Part shown: positions 46,352 to 58,596 of the stretch, in pieces
Position numbering within the stretch: position 1 is the first letter of the stretch
Layout of the letters: each line of letters opens with the position of its first letter
DNA from: Stromatinia cepivora
Taxonomy: Eukaryota > Ascomycota > Leotiomycetes > Helotiales > Sclerotiniaceae
Direction: 5' to 3'
Assembly: GCA_014898415.1 (NCBI GenBank)
Contig: RCTD01000009.1
Location: 248,001-312,000, forward strand
Length of the DNA: 64,000 nucleotides
Notes under the pieces: model-generated
Database searches by the model: none
Told to the model about the DNA's origin: nothing
The model's input: only the letters and a program-made list of their open reading frames with translations
Program-made: the position numbers and the translations under genes

Positions 46352-46889
46352 TTTGTTTTAATACGATACGGAATCCCAATTGTATAAAAAGGAGCGTATT
46401 CTCATAGATAACGTCGTCGCACGTCGTATCAGATTATTAAGGCAGAAAGTCGAAATAACCTTGATACCTAATTAATAACCCAAGTAACGCTCAGGCCTTG
46501 TATGTACCTCCGTCTTCAATGAAATAAGCTTCCCGCGCTAAATCAAAGCTGCGGCCCCGAGCCTTACTAGAGCCACCCCTTTTGGTGATCATTACCTCGT
46601 TTTCAAAGGCATCTCACGAAACATCATCATTACCACTCGAAAAATTATATCTGCGAAATTTTAAGATTCCTCAAGTCGATGGAGAGATACCTGTCATAGA
46701 ACCTAACGATATACTCCCGGTGATTGTGGCGCATTACCCGATTTACCCTGCGGTGTGCCGCCTTGGGATACGAACGATTTCAGTGGTCGAGGAATTTCCT
46801 GCGAGATTGAGTTGGGAGGGGCTTCTGTGTACGATCGAGGGTACAGCGACAAAGTCACATAGACATAGAGGAATTGAGGCTTGCTCATC
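46352..46889. promoter_or_regulatory. divergent region between EMC4 and AP-1 beta
   Basis: 538 bases between the two starts, both for secretory-pathway genes. ORFs on both strands (for example 46582-46893) carry no family signal. A GAAATTTTAAGATTCC segment is AT-rich. No defined operator. Confidence 0.4.
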
Positions 46890-49421
46890 ATGAGTTCGGG
46901 CGGGGGAGATGCGAAGCTCTTTGCAAGGGTATGTCCCTTGGATTTCATTCTCACACAATTTTCAGCGACTTCTACATTTCATTTGCGCCTCATTTCCCTT
47001 TGATGTTCTTGGCCGGGCTGTTGCATATTTGTAGCACCTCAGATGCTTGGGATCTCATGGTTTGGATAAGCTTCAGATTTGATTTGTTTCGGACTTCACA
47101 ATGAAGGCGCATCCTGCTATCATGTTCCTACCTCACTATATTCCGCCATCTAGATATGTTGGCTCACTTTATAATCGTTCACCACAGGGCAAAGTCGCGG
47201 AGCTTAGATTGGAATTGAATAGTGGTGGGAAGAAGGACAAGAACCATGCCGCGAAGAAGATTGCTCTGAAGAAGATTGTGGCCAATATGACCATGAGCAA
47301 TAATGACATGGTCGCTCTGTTTCCGGATATCGTTGGCTGTATGCAAATACCAAGCTTGGAGATTAAGAAAATGTGGGTGGACTATCTATAGCGACGATCG
47401 CACGGATTGATAACTGATGCGATCATAGGTGCTTCTTGTTTTTGGTTAACTATGCTCGTATGAAACCGGAGGTGGCTGTTAAGGCATTGCCTACTTTGCA
47501 AGAGGCAAGTTTTCTATCTCGTACTGTCTTGCTGAAGTTAACATTTGTCAAATAGGATATGAATGACTCCAATCCTCTTGTGAGAGCTCTTGCCTTGCGC
47601 ACGATGTCATATATCCATGTCCGAGATTTCGTCGAAGCCACAGTACCACCCACAAAGCAACTTCTTCGAGATGCAGACCCTTATGTTCGCAAGACGGCCG
47701 CTTTCTGCGTCGCAAAACTATACGATCATGACAGGCATTTGGTTGAAGGCTCCGATCTAATCGACAGGCTGAATTCGATGTTGAGGGATGACAACCCGAC
47801 GGTGGTGGCCAGTGCGTTGGCGAGTTTAATGGATATATGGGAGAGGAGTGATGCGATCAAGCTCACCATTGACTATGGAAATGCTTCAAAGATGGTTCAG
47901 ATTCTCCCCGACTGTTCCGAGTAAGTATCTTCCCTCCAATCTCGATCCGTTTGACCTAACAATAACAGATGGGGCCAAACATATATTTTGGAAGCGTTAA
48001 TGTCATATGTTCCACAAGAATCCTCCGAGGCGTTGTTGCTAGCGGAGCGCATATCTCCACGTTTATCACATTCAAATTCTGCAGTCGTCCTTACGTGCAT
48101 AAGGGTAGTTCTATACCTAATGAACTATATTAATGATCAGAAGCAAATTTCAGCATTATGTCGGAAGCTTTCGCCTCCTTTAGTCACTCTGTTAGCGAAG
48201 GGTCCGGAGGTTCAATATCTCGCATTGCGGAACGCATTGTTAATATTGCAAAGGAGGCCAGAAGTTCTACGAAACGATATTCGAGTATTTTTTTGCAAAT
48301 ATAATGACCCTATCTATGTCAAAGTTACCAAACTGGAGTTGATCTTCATGTTGGCGAATGAAAGGAATATCCAAGAGGTTCTTACCGAATTAAGAGAGTA
48401 CGCCACAGAAATTGACGTTCACTTCGTCCGCAAGTCAGTACGAGCAATCGGGAAGCTTGCTATCAAAATCGAGCCTGCGGCTAAACAGTGTATTAATACA
48501 TTGCTGGAGCTAGTGGCCACAAAAGTCACCTACATCGTACAAGAAGCAACGGTGGTAATTCGAAACATTTTCAGAAAGTACCCTAATCAATACGAGTCTA
48601 TAATTGGTACATTATGCGAGAATCTGGATTCGCTAGATGAGCCTGAAGCTAAGGCTGCCATGATTTGGGTCATTGGACAATATGCATCTCGGATAGAGAA
48701 CTCTGATGTGTTACTTGAAGATTTCCTCTACTCCTTTGCGGATGAGCCAGTGGAAGTTCAACTTGCTCTTCTCACGGCGACCGTCAAGCTGTTTATTCAA
48801 AGGCCAACAAAGGGACAAGAACTCGTTCCTAAAGTGTTAAAATGGGCCACAGAAGACACAGATAACCCAGATTTGCGAGACAGGGGCTATATGTACTGGC
48901 GTCTGCTCTCCTCGGATATGGCTACAGCGAAAGCCGTTGTTATGGGCGAGAAGCCGCCTATTACTGCTGAATCTGAGAAACTCGACCCTGCCACCCTTGA
49001 AGAAATGTGCCTTAATGTTGGTACTCTCGCTACTGTTTATCTTAAACCCGTCCAACAGGTATTCCGATCCGCCCGCCCACGTCGTCTCACAGACTCTCCC
49101 GCTTTACAAAAACAGCATCTTCCAAATTGGGACTTGGATTCACAAAAATCACTGTCCGCATTTGGAAATTCCCAACCTATAGTAAAGCCCAACGGACAAG
49201 GCGATCTAGCTGCAGCAGTTGATGCAGCGGATGCTTTTTTCGCCGGCGTTGGTCAACAAATGGCAAGCATGAATTTAAATGGGCAGGATGAAGGATTTGG
49301 TGGTAGTCCTACCGTCGGCCGGAGCGAGATGCAATATGTGGTTAATCAGAATGCACCAGAGCAGGTTTATCAACCAGCAGTAGGACAGGGTTCTAATGGT
49401 GATTTACTTATGTTTAATTGA
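46890..49421 (+). CDS. APL2: AP-1 adaptor complex large subunit beta
   Basis: The beta subunit of the clathrin adaptor AP-1 works at the trans-Golgi and endosomes. Exons 46890-46928, 47188-47372, 47429-47504, 47556-47920 and 47969-49421 give 705 residues. Exon 1 codes MSSGGGDAKLFAR, then GKVAELRLELNSGGKKDK begins the adaptin trunk, about 14-560 (IALKKIVANMTMSNNDMV, LEIKKMCFLFLVNYAR, DADPYVRKTAAFCVAKLYD, LLILQRRPEVLRNDI, KYPNQYESIIGTLCENLD). The chain ends after a hinge (GDLLMFN) with no ear domain, normal for fungal AP-1 beta. The intron after exon 3 starts with GC (GAG|GCAAGT), a GC-AG intron; the junctions restore LQEDMNDSNP. The N-terminal exon is short and separated by a 259-nt intron. 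Confidence 0.95.
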
Positions 49422-51223
49422 AAGTTTTTAGCGAGACATTTCTCCTATTATATTCGGGAAGGGGCTTCTATAGCTAAAACATATTTGTAGTTGATATACT
49501 AAATGCATGGGAATTTCTTCAATTATTGTGCTAGATTTTAGGATTATTATTCTCGGATAATTGACGCAGTAGTGATCCTTCTGTAGGTGTCATTAGGTGG
49601 TATGTCACCGGTTTGCTAGTGACCATGAAAATTGAAGAAACGAGATGGATGAGATGATTACGTTTTTATTATTCATTTCTTCCCCCAAAAAGTCGGAAGA
49701 ATACCATACCTCAGTCTCTTTGTCTTTCGAAGTCCTCGGCTATGAGCATTGATCATGATCATTAGACAAGTTCGAATGAAATTATGTAGTACTCTTGCAG
49801 TGACCCCACGGAACCACAAATTTTGCGATATGCAACAAAACCCCTCCTTGCTAGGGTATTTTTTTTACTTGTGTAAGTGATGTTCTTGGCCAACTGTTAT
49901 TCCTACCCGAGTTGATCCATATTACATTACCCCTTCATCCTCTCATAGAGGTCTTCTGTGCCACCAACACCCGCCACATCATCCTTCCGAGTTTCGTGGA
50001 TACAGGGTTTCTGCGTTTGTCACCTTTTTTCTTTGGTCTAATTATAAGAGGTCCATAGAGACAGAAGGCAGTTCTGCGTCATGCTTTAACTTCAAAGGAT
50101 ATACATTCAATCATTTTTTTTTTCAATTCCTCTCTACGCTACATGATTTTTTCTCTGGAATCCCGAATTCAGGCTTCCTTTCAGCTTGCGTCGCCATGGT
50201 ATACCCACTCCTCTCCTTTCTATCAGGTTTTGCCCTATGCGAGCCTACCAATTTAATTGTAGTCATGCCTCACACGAATCGCAATCCTTTGCCATCATAC
50301 AATCACGTACTTGCAGTAAATCAAGCTAATCTCACCTCACCAAGTTATTCGACGATGTTCTTGGCTAGTAGGACGGTTCCATCTCTTGCAACGACAACTT
50401 ATGGGAGTGAGGCTGAATCTCTAGAGCAGTTGAATACGTCTGATTAATCGGCTTATCTAGCTCTTCCTGTCAACAATTTTAGTACTTCTTTCAGATGTTT
50501 CGGATTATTTCGCGCTTATTCTTAACCCCTTGGTGCCTGGCGAGGGTCTTGGGGTGTCAAATCATGCATCGTCTGCTATTGTTACGAATGTAGCGATGTT
50601 ATATACTTTGATCTTGTACAAGCCCGTTACAACGGCCGGAGCTCAGCGTCGATAAAGCTAGGGATATGTCATGGTGTAGGTTCTATTTCTCTTTGTTATT
50701 GAGAATCTTCGAATGTTTATTGATAGAAGATTTGAATTGTAGTCCAAAAATGGATCACTTCGGGGGCAGGCTGCAGCAATGTGATTGTTTGAAGATGGAT
50801 GCCCCGCGCCCAGTATGCGTTCTGAGGAGACCACGCTTTGTTAGAAGAGCCATAACGAGTGGTACACGTCGTTTATGATTTCGTTACAGAGAATATCGAT
50901 AAGTTTAGCGTCAGATTTTATGTATTCGAGCTGTTGCACAGCAAGTTAATTCGAATCTCAATGAATGAATTGAAATTGCAAACTTTTAGCACGATGATTG
51001 ATTGTTGTCGATTAAAACTGTAACTGACAACGATTGCTAGACTTCTGTACGCTAATAATGACTCAATTCAGGGTGTCCGACAGTCCGGACTGCAGTCCAA
51101 TAATGAGAAAGCTTTGATTTCTGAATTCGTTCAAACAATCAACCATCTCAAAGAATTAAGGTGCATCTGCAGGCTCGCCAGCCGGACTATTAGATACTCT
51201 GACTCAATCACTACCCGCAAACA
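49422..51223. other. intergenic, one coding-like fragment
   Basis: 3' flank of AP-1 beta, then mixed sequence. On the + strand about 50490-50655 an open run (SDVSDYFALILNPLVPGEGL) resembles protein and follows an ORF at 50196-50447, but I find no splice pair that joins them. A decayed gene is possible. Confidence 0.3.
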
Positions 51224-52096
51224 TTACTTTGTGATATCTCTGTATAGAGCTATAATACCCTCCTTTGCCCTCATCTGATTGACCCCATCGACACTACCTT
51301 TGGCATTGAGACGTCGCGGTAGCGTATAGCCCCTTTCAGCTAACCCTCCCCAAAGTGCTAAGCGGACTTTTTCTGCGTCAAAACATCATTTAGCCTGCAT
51401 TAAAGTGATACTTACTGCAACTATCAGCGTTTTCCTTGTTATTTTCAGAACTCATTGCATGATGTTTTCCCATCCATACCCATTGCCGGGTCTTATATCT
51501 TGTGTAGCGTAAGCAGGAAAGTGCGTAAACTAACTGTTTCTTAGTACATGGAGAGAGATTTGCTTTACCTCGTGTATCATCGTTAGCGAAACCATAGTGC
51601 TGAGATATTCGATATCCACCCCGCCCAAATCCGCTGTTACCGGTATATCAGTAAGCTTCTTTGGGGTGACTTGATTGGTTCCCTCAATGATGTAATCTTC
51701 GAAAATGGTGTCGCAAAGCTAGTTGCAGTAAGGTTAGCGGTAATTGCTCTTCATTTTCAGGAGGAGGATACCGTCATGACTGCCCGGTTATTAACCTTTG
51801 CATTTATGTACAATGGACTGTCTGGCTCTGGGTCGGTTACTTTGTCCCTCATCAAATAGCCCAATGTACCGTCTTCGAAACACATCAAATTATTGTTGTC
51901 AAGGTAATAATCATCTCTGGCTTGCGTCCATCTTCTCTCTGCTGTTATCGTTCATTGTGAGTAGTCGAATTTTCCAGTAATATTTGGATGCAAAGGAATT
52001 CCTATCACTACCATGCCGGGAGGCTGCAGGAAAAGCACAAGGTGGCGCGTTTGTAAATTGCAGCATGAAATCGAAGTACTTGCACTGCTCTTTTTC
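51224..52096 (-). pseudogene. HExxH zinc metallopeptidase-like gene with one frameshift
   Basis: Minus-strand exons about 52012-52096, 51772-51941, 51569-51718, 51416-51529 and 51224-51372 join in frame, except for one base. Readable parts: YFDFMLQFTNAPPCAF, RRWTQARDDYYLDNNN, MCFEDGTLGYLMRDKV, ITEG-like TNQVTPKKLTDIPVTADLG, then LTMIHE joined over a short intron to FTHF, giving HEFTH, a HExxH zinc site. Downstream lie NGYGWENIMQ and, in another frame, MSSENNKENADS, then LALWGGLAERGYTL. The break falls at CAATGAG (51451-51457); one more A would restore frame. The pattern resembles fungal secreted lysine-specific-type metallopeptidases. No signal peptide was found upstream, so the 5' end may be missing. 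Confidence 0.55.
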
Positions 52097-52734
52097 CTAC
52101 TTCATCAAGAACCGAAAACTTCACATAGGGATGTCAAAATTCAACCATGGGATCATCTGATTTCAAAACGAACGCATGGTGATCATTTTGCCGTACAGCT
52201 ATAGATCTCGGCTAATTTAAACAGGAGAAATCAGGACCTATGATGACGGGAGCAGGAGACTAACTTAATAGCCTTGGCAAGGAGAAAGTTGTCTCAGCAA
52301 TGTGAACTATGGCGGTGGAGCTGTATAAGACTAAAAAAAGCTTGGAGGCTACCCGCGAAGGAAAAGTGCATTTCCTCAAAAGCAATTACCCGAACCAATA
52401 GGGGTTAACTGGTTTCTTTTTCTTTTTGGCTAGGAATTTAACAAGCTGTATTTTGAAATTCAAATGCCGGCAACGGGCGCGTGCATGAGTGTGTTTGAAG
52501 AATGCGATGATTCGACGATCGTTTTGATATCTCAGATATCAGAAAATGAGGCCAGGCCATGCAGAAGAACAAAATGCGCTCAGATATTATAAGAAGCTCG
52601 AATATCCTTCTAAGGATCATATTCCAGCTTGAAGTCTCCCCACAACGCATGGTCGCTAGTTTTCCAGATATACTCTCCACCCTCGCAACCAACTGGCGCC
52701 CCTCAAACAGGCCAAGCACTCATCAGCATTCAAA
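52097..52734. other. intergenic
   Basis: Upstream of the metallopeptidase relic and of the IFI6/27-like gene. Only short ORFs without motifs. Confidence 0.35.
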
Positions 52735-53374
52735 ATGGCCGGTTTCCTCTCCACACTTGGAGATAGCTGTAAAGCCCTCTTCAAATCCTTCACCTCTTTT
52801 CTTTCCACCCTTAAAAAATGGTTTGAGCGTGACATTGCCCCGATAATTCAGGAAATCGCTTCCTCTATCCGTCAGTGGTATCATAAGTATGTGCGTCCAT
52901 TCACATCACACGCCTTTCAATTCGTCTCCGACAATCGTATTGCCATAGCTATTGGAGTTTTTGGCATCATCATCATCATCATCATTACCTGTCCGTGGGT
53001 TATCACTACACCCTTGGGTTTTATGGTCTTAGGTCCTGCGGCCGGTACGTAATTCATATCTTTAATGCCCTCTTTTCCTCCTCCCATTCCGACTTTTTCC
53101 TAAAACAGTTAACTAATGCAAATTTCCGATAGGTTCACTCGCGGCAATCACTCAATCCATCATCGGAAATGTATCTGCTGGTAGCATATTTGCGATATTT
53201 CAGAGTGCGGGAATGGCTGGCTCCGGGTTGATGGCACTTAATGGTATTGTTGTTGGTATTGCTGCTTTGGCTTTGGCTTTGGCGGTGGTGGTGGTGGTGG
53301 TAAAGCGAATGGATAGGGAGAAGAGAAAGGAGGGTGAAAAGAATGGTGAGAAGGAGAGGAATAAGGTGTTTTGA
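52735..53374 (+). CDS. IFI6/IFI27-like membrane protein
   Basis: Exons 52735-53044 and 53133-53374 around an 88-nt intron (GTACGT to GATAG) encode 183 residues. Residues about 1-65 are a helical basic/aromatic segment (CKALFKSFTSFLSTLKKWF). Then come an Ile-rich membrane stretch (IAIAIGVFGIIIIIIITCPW) and the Gly/Ala block PLGFMVLGPAAGSLAAITQS, GNVSAGSIFAIFQSAGMAGS, characteristic of the interferon-induced 6/27 family, which has many uncharacterised fungal members. A last hydrophobic run (LALALAVVVVVV) and a basic tail (KRMDREKRKEGEKN) end the chain. Membrane residence, perhaps mitochondrial or ER, is inferred from the family. Confidence 0.75.
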
Positions 53375-54951
53375 GGTTGGAGATTTAGTGTGGTGGTGGT
53401 TAGGCTGGACGAGAGTTGCATTCGCTTGATCTTTCTTGGAAGGAGGAATTTGCGTGGTAATGAAACGTATGAAGGGGTTGCATGGGCTTTTAATGGGATT
53501 TGCATAGGTGAGAAAGGGGTTTAGAAATTTGTCTTTCAAATTCGTATACAAGTTCCTGTACTATTTGGACATTTAATTTACAGGGTTATAATTTGATTTG
53601 AACATTTGCGAAGCAAAAGAGGAATTCTTGATTTGATATAACAACTCCAACATTTTCGCCTATATAGACGAGAATGCTAAGCCTGCAGAATTAACAATGC
53701 TAAATTTGTTGATGTTGAATATGAAATATAGGAGTACCTCATCCCATATTTGCGCATCAAGGGGCTTCTAATCGAAATATAACCTAAAGTTGAAAGATAC
53801 TTGCAAAAGTTCTGTCAGAAAGGAAGTGCCGTGGCGCAATGGATTATAGAAACTTCAAACTATCTGGCGAATGCTGGACGGCTATGAGCGATTCGGGCTG
53901 AAATAGAAACTATGGCTTTGAAAAGTATTAACAGATGAAAGGAGCGGAAATGTTTATAGTTCGTAGCTTTTGGATCTTGAACATATCCCATCAGGTATTG
54001 TGAGGATAGAAAGCACTTGGGGTGAAAAAAGCCAATGAAGATAAATAAAGAAAAATCAAGGACATCGAAATATCAAACTCATAAATCGTCCTTCCTGCTC
54101 ACTCTCCCTTCATTCTTAATACTCTCCTCAAAAATACACATTTCAATGGCTGCTAAGTTATCCGATGTCCAACTTATTCACCTCATCCCCACCTTTCTCG
54201 ACCACAGCACTTCGAGACTCCCCCTTGCTCGATTTTCCTCCTTTCCAGCACAGAAACTCCCATACGATCTTAATTACCCCTATTTTCACCTTCCTATCAA
54301 CCAAAGGCAGTTATACAGAACTTAAATGGTTGCATATAACAATGGACAGAAACAAGCAAAGTAAGTTGACAACTCCACTCGTAAAAGCTGACCCGCGTTT
54401 ATACAATTCATGCAATTCAAACTTTGATTCGCATTCACTTCGTGATGGGAGTTGTGATTTGGTAGAGGGCGAGATGATAGCACTGCCCAGCTGCGCAATG
54501 ATGGATGTATATGAATCGCAATTTTGTTACCCAGGCAATATTTATGTGCCATGAGATCAGTTGGAGTGTTGTTCCAATACACCCAGACAACTAATATCTC
54601 ACAGTCAAGACTTCATCAAATTATATATCTGAATAATTGGCCCAATCATCATTGTTGCATGTGATGAGCATAAGTAAGTTTAATATTTTGTTGCACATCT
54701 TCAAAATGCGTTGGTGATTTGATATTTGTTGTTGTTGTTCATGTGGTTTGTTTATCCGATATTTATCCGATAAATGAAGCTAAACAGCCCACCTTTCATC
54801 ACTCATACTTGTACTCATAGCTTCCTGGCGAATCATTACAATTTCATACCTCGACGTGCGAGGAAATTCCAGCTCCTACTTCTTCTAAAGTGAACCCCTC
54901 GTTTTCACCAGCTCTACACCAAAGCCGCATATATTGATACACATCTTCATA
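53375..54951. other. intergenic, no supported gene
   Basis: 3' flank of the IFI6/27-like gene. ORFs around 54035-54554 on both frames overlap and have no motif. A CT-rich stretch near 54820-54950 is probably the GMF leader. Confidence 0.4.
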
Positions 54952-55709
54952 ATGGTAAGATATTCTTCCTGTCCACCCTCAAAACGCGCAACTAACCATC
55001 CGGACAATCTAGTCTTCAGAATCCCGCCTCTACACATTCAGCACCGAAACCAAAGCACATCTTCGCAAATTCAGACTGGGGACTTCACGCGCAAATGATC
55101 CACAAGCTGTTATATGTTTGTCTCCCTATTCTCTTTTCCTATTATCTGAATATTTATATGTCCGAATCCCGCGATGATTAGACACGATGCACCACCACCT
55201 TCATAGAACCTACGGGTTAAGGCTGAGAACCACATCTATATTGTTTGAGCAAGGGGATATACTTTTATTTTACTAAACTGCGTGGCTTTGAGAGTGATAG
55301 AAATTTGCTAATACCCTTCAATTCCTTAGATCTCATCGATAAAACTAGCCTAGAAATAAAACAAGATGAGGAAAGAATTGTATACAAGGATCTCGAATCG
55401 ATAGGCGATGACCTTCCAGATCATTCTCCTCGATTTATTCTTCTGAGTTATCCTTGCACCCTGGTCTATTTCCCTTACCCCTTCCAATCCCCTTCAAAAA
55501 CTAACCTATCCCAGCCCTCCGGCCGTCTCTCCGTTCCATATGTTCTGATCTTCTATCTACCGCCTACTGTCAACGCCGAACAACGTATGTTATATGCTGG
55601 AGCTAAGGAGCTCATGAGGAATACGGCGGAAGTATCGAGGGTGTTAGAGATTGAGAGCGCGGAGGATTTAGAAGAGATACCTGATAAACTGAGGGGAGAT
55701 GAGAGATAA
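54952..55709 (+). CDS. AIM7: glia maturation factor-type ADF-H protein (GMF/Aim7)
   Basis: GMF binds Arp2/3 and debranches actin networks. Exons 54952-54954, 55013-55115, 55330-55463 and 55515-55709 give 144 residues, the usual size of one ADF-H domain. The first coding exon is only the ATG. Key parts: SSESRLYTFSTETKAHLRKF, RLGTSRANDPQAVIY, then LEIKQDEERIVYKDLESIGD, LPDHSPRFILLSYPCTL, SGRLSVPYVLIFYLPP, and MLYAGAKELMRNTAEVSRV. These follow GMF rather than cofilin: RFILLSYPCTL-P-x-GR is specific. Intron 2 is long (214 nt). Intron 3 (55464-55514, GTCTAT to CCCAG) is 51 nt without an in-frame stop. Confidence 0.92.
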
Positions 55710-56920
55710 ATGATGGATTTTGGATAGGAAACAAAATGGAAGATAAGAGATATTGATTGGTCTTGGAAAGGGAATGGGACGGCGACCCCTGGCGCTATTT
55801 GGAGACTACTCGATCGGGCGGTTCAAGCTTGTCAGAGGAGTTTCTACTTGGACACTTACACTGTCCAACTTGCCGTTATTAGGCTGAGGACCTTATATGA
55901 ATGGTCCGAAGATGGTTATCCTAGATAGGAAACAATGATGGAATGTCGGGGGGTATATATGGTATAAATACACCATTTTCTCAGCTTAGGACAAATACAG
56001 AGAGGAGAAGATCCGAATACGAAACAAATAATTTACCAACTATCATGATCCCATCAAACGTCAAACATATTTCCTTCCATGTCTACTCTACGCATCATCC
56101 TTAACACGAACACCCAACTCACCGAGAACAGAACCGCTCAAAACAAACATCATACCTCGAATCAAACAAAACGTCTACAATTTTTACAATACCCATACCT
56201 ACCATTTAATCACCACCTAAATAAAATATCAAGCCATCATATATACCTATACCTCTATCCCTCTATAAATTAATCGAGTATTTATCGAATTCGAAGAACA
56301 TACCAGGTTTGAAATTTCGGGATTTCCTGTTACACTATGTATAAAGCGCAAACTCTCTTGTAATGAAGCTAGATCATAGTTTAAGTATTTAATTAATTCA
56401 TTATCTTTTAGATTTTGATAATTCGAGAGATATGTTAGAAAAATGTCTTATGGATATGTTAGAATCTAACTTGGGGACTGTATATGTTCATAATCGTGTA
56501 AAGACTTACCTAATACCTAGTTTCGATAAATTGTTAACAAAAAAAACATATTAAAAAATAATAATAAATAAAAAAGTATATATATCTTTTTGAGCTTTGG
56601 TGGGGTTATGAAATACCTAGTGTGTGGGTGAGGTGATGAAGAGGTGAAATGATGAGGTTATGTTATATGATTAGATTCCATATCATGAGTTGGAGAGAGT
56701 ATGGGAATGGGTATAGGTATGGGTAATGTAGCAAGGGGGCAAGATATAATCTAGTTCGTCACATCGTAATTCGTTGATCTTACGGAAGTGTTTCTCATCC
56801 CTTTTAAGATATGCTCTCCTCATAATTCCCAGCCATATCCAAACCAAACTAAACTAATTTATGCCTTCATCTTCAACTCCCATCAAATACCAATACCAAC
56901 TCAACCTCTAATCTCTAATC
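55710..56920. other. convergent intergenic region
   Basis: Between the 3' ends of GMF and the permease. AT-rich near 56280-56580 with poly-A runs, otherwise unremarkable. Confidence 0.5.
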
Positions 56921-58596
56921 TCATTCAATATTCCTCGCCACCCCCTTTTCCAACCCCCCATCCACATCCACCACCGACTCACCATCTACCCCACTAACCC
57001 CATTCCCCCTCATCTTCTTGATACTCTTCTCAATCGTATCATGACCCGCCGCCGCCGCCAAATCACTATCGTGCTGCACATCAAAACTTCTTCTCAAATA
57101 TTCCGGCCCCACAAAGGTCAACACTATCACGTAAACATAGACACAACCCAGGAAAATACAAATAACTTTTCCGTATTCAAATCGGGGGGTTTTGCCTTTA
57201 GGAGGAAGCGGGAATTTTTCTCCTAATTGTGCTTCGATGGTGGAACTAGCGGAGGAGACGAGGTTGCCGAGTTGGTACGCGGTGCCTACGACGAAGGTGC
57301 GGAAGGAACCGGGGGAGAGTTCCATGAGATGTATAGGGATGACGCCCCAGGCACCTTGTACGCAGAATTGTTCGAAGAAGGCGGCGGCGATGATGGCGCT
57401 CGAGGAAGTGTAGGTGTAGGGGTAGAGTAGAGCACCGCCGATGATGGAGATGAAGATTATGGAGAAGCGACGACCAAAGATTTGGGAACAGTAGCCGATT
57501 ATGGTGCCGCCGGTCATGGCGCCGAGGTTGGCGACGACCTGAATGACGGTGACGGCGTTGGGGGAGAAGTTGTATTGATTTTTAAGCATGGTTGGGTAGA
57601 GATCTTGGGAACCGTGGGACTGGATTTGTGTTAGTATGAATGATATGATGGATTTTGCGGTGAGTGGAAGAGAGAAGACTTACCATGAAGTTGAAACCGG
57701 CCATGAGAAGCACCAAGTATATCAACAACAACCAATGTTCCCTCAATGCAACCTTTCCTTCAGCAAGGAAGGTGGCTCCAATATTACCTCTCTCGTTTCG
57801 AACAAGGACACGCTCATTGTATGCATCTGTTTCCGGAAGGCAAAGACGGAAGATAATGATGAGAACAGGTGGACATGCACCAAACCAGAACAAAGGTCTC
57901 CATCCATGACTAGTGGTATTTACCAAACCTCTAGCAAAAGCTGTCGCAAGAAGATATCCAAAAGCGTATCCTTGTTGAAGTATACCAGAAATCAAACCAC
58001 GAGCTTCTTCGGGACAATCCTCTAGTGCTGTAGCGGCAGCGTTTCCGTACAACCCACCCATTGCAATACCGAACAGAGCTCTGCATGCGAGGAACTCCTT
58101 GTAGGTTCGACAGAAACCGGTACCAAGTTCGAGGGCGATGAAGAGAAGATTGTTGACGATAAAGGGCCATTTTCTACCATATCTATCTGCAGCGAGACCG
58201 AAGAGAATAGATCCAACAGATCTCAACATGAGAACCAAAGTGATACCCCATGTGATCTCTGTAGTGGTCTTATCGAATTCCTTTGCGAGATCCGAAACTG
58301 TAAGACTGACTGTAAAAAAATCAAATGCATCCCAAGTCTAGAAGGATAGTTAGTGGTGGAAAATTCAACAATATTACCGGTTCAGTACATACCCAGGCAA
58401 CGAATCCAACGAGAAAGAATAGCCATTGTTTTCCATTCAACATAGCCAAAAGTTTGAATGGGTTAGGGGCTTTGTGCATGGGAGGCTTGAGTGTTGAAAC
58501 TCGGGTCCTGCAATATTCTCCAATGGACTTCTTGGCTGGAGATTGGGATTCGACGACATGACCATCATGGCCTGCAGAATCGTACTGATCTGCCAT
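56921..58596 (-). CDS. Jen1-type monocarboxylate:proton symporter (MFS)
   Basis: The family imports lactate, pyruvate or other short carboxylates with protons. Exons 58393-58596, 57684-58337 and 56921-57619 give 518 residues and about 12 membrane helices. It starts MADQYDSAGH; an upstream ATG at 58626 (MAFFQTPKLN) lies before a pyrimidine-rich CCAG that looks like a leader acceptor, so I prefer 58596. Features: LNGKQWLFFLVGFVAW then TWDAFDFFTVSLTVSDLAKE across intron 1; LAADRYGRKWPF, the MFS loop 2/3 signature; and NFMSHGSQDLYPT, matching the Jen signature N-x-x-S/T-H-x-S-Q-D-x3-T, split by intron 2 after NFM. The tail is hydrophilic. Fungal orthologs are repressed by glucose; no such site was checked. 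Confidence 0.9.

Noticed and set aside
53135..53551. Minus-strand ORFs over the IFI6/27-like gene
   Set aside because: Reverse reading of the Gly/Val-rich coding sequence; the plus-strand family motif is clear.
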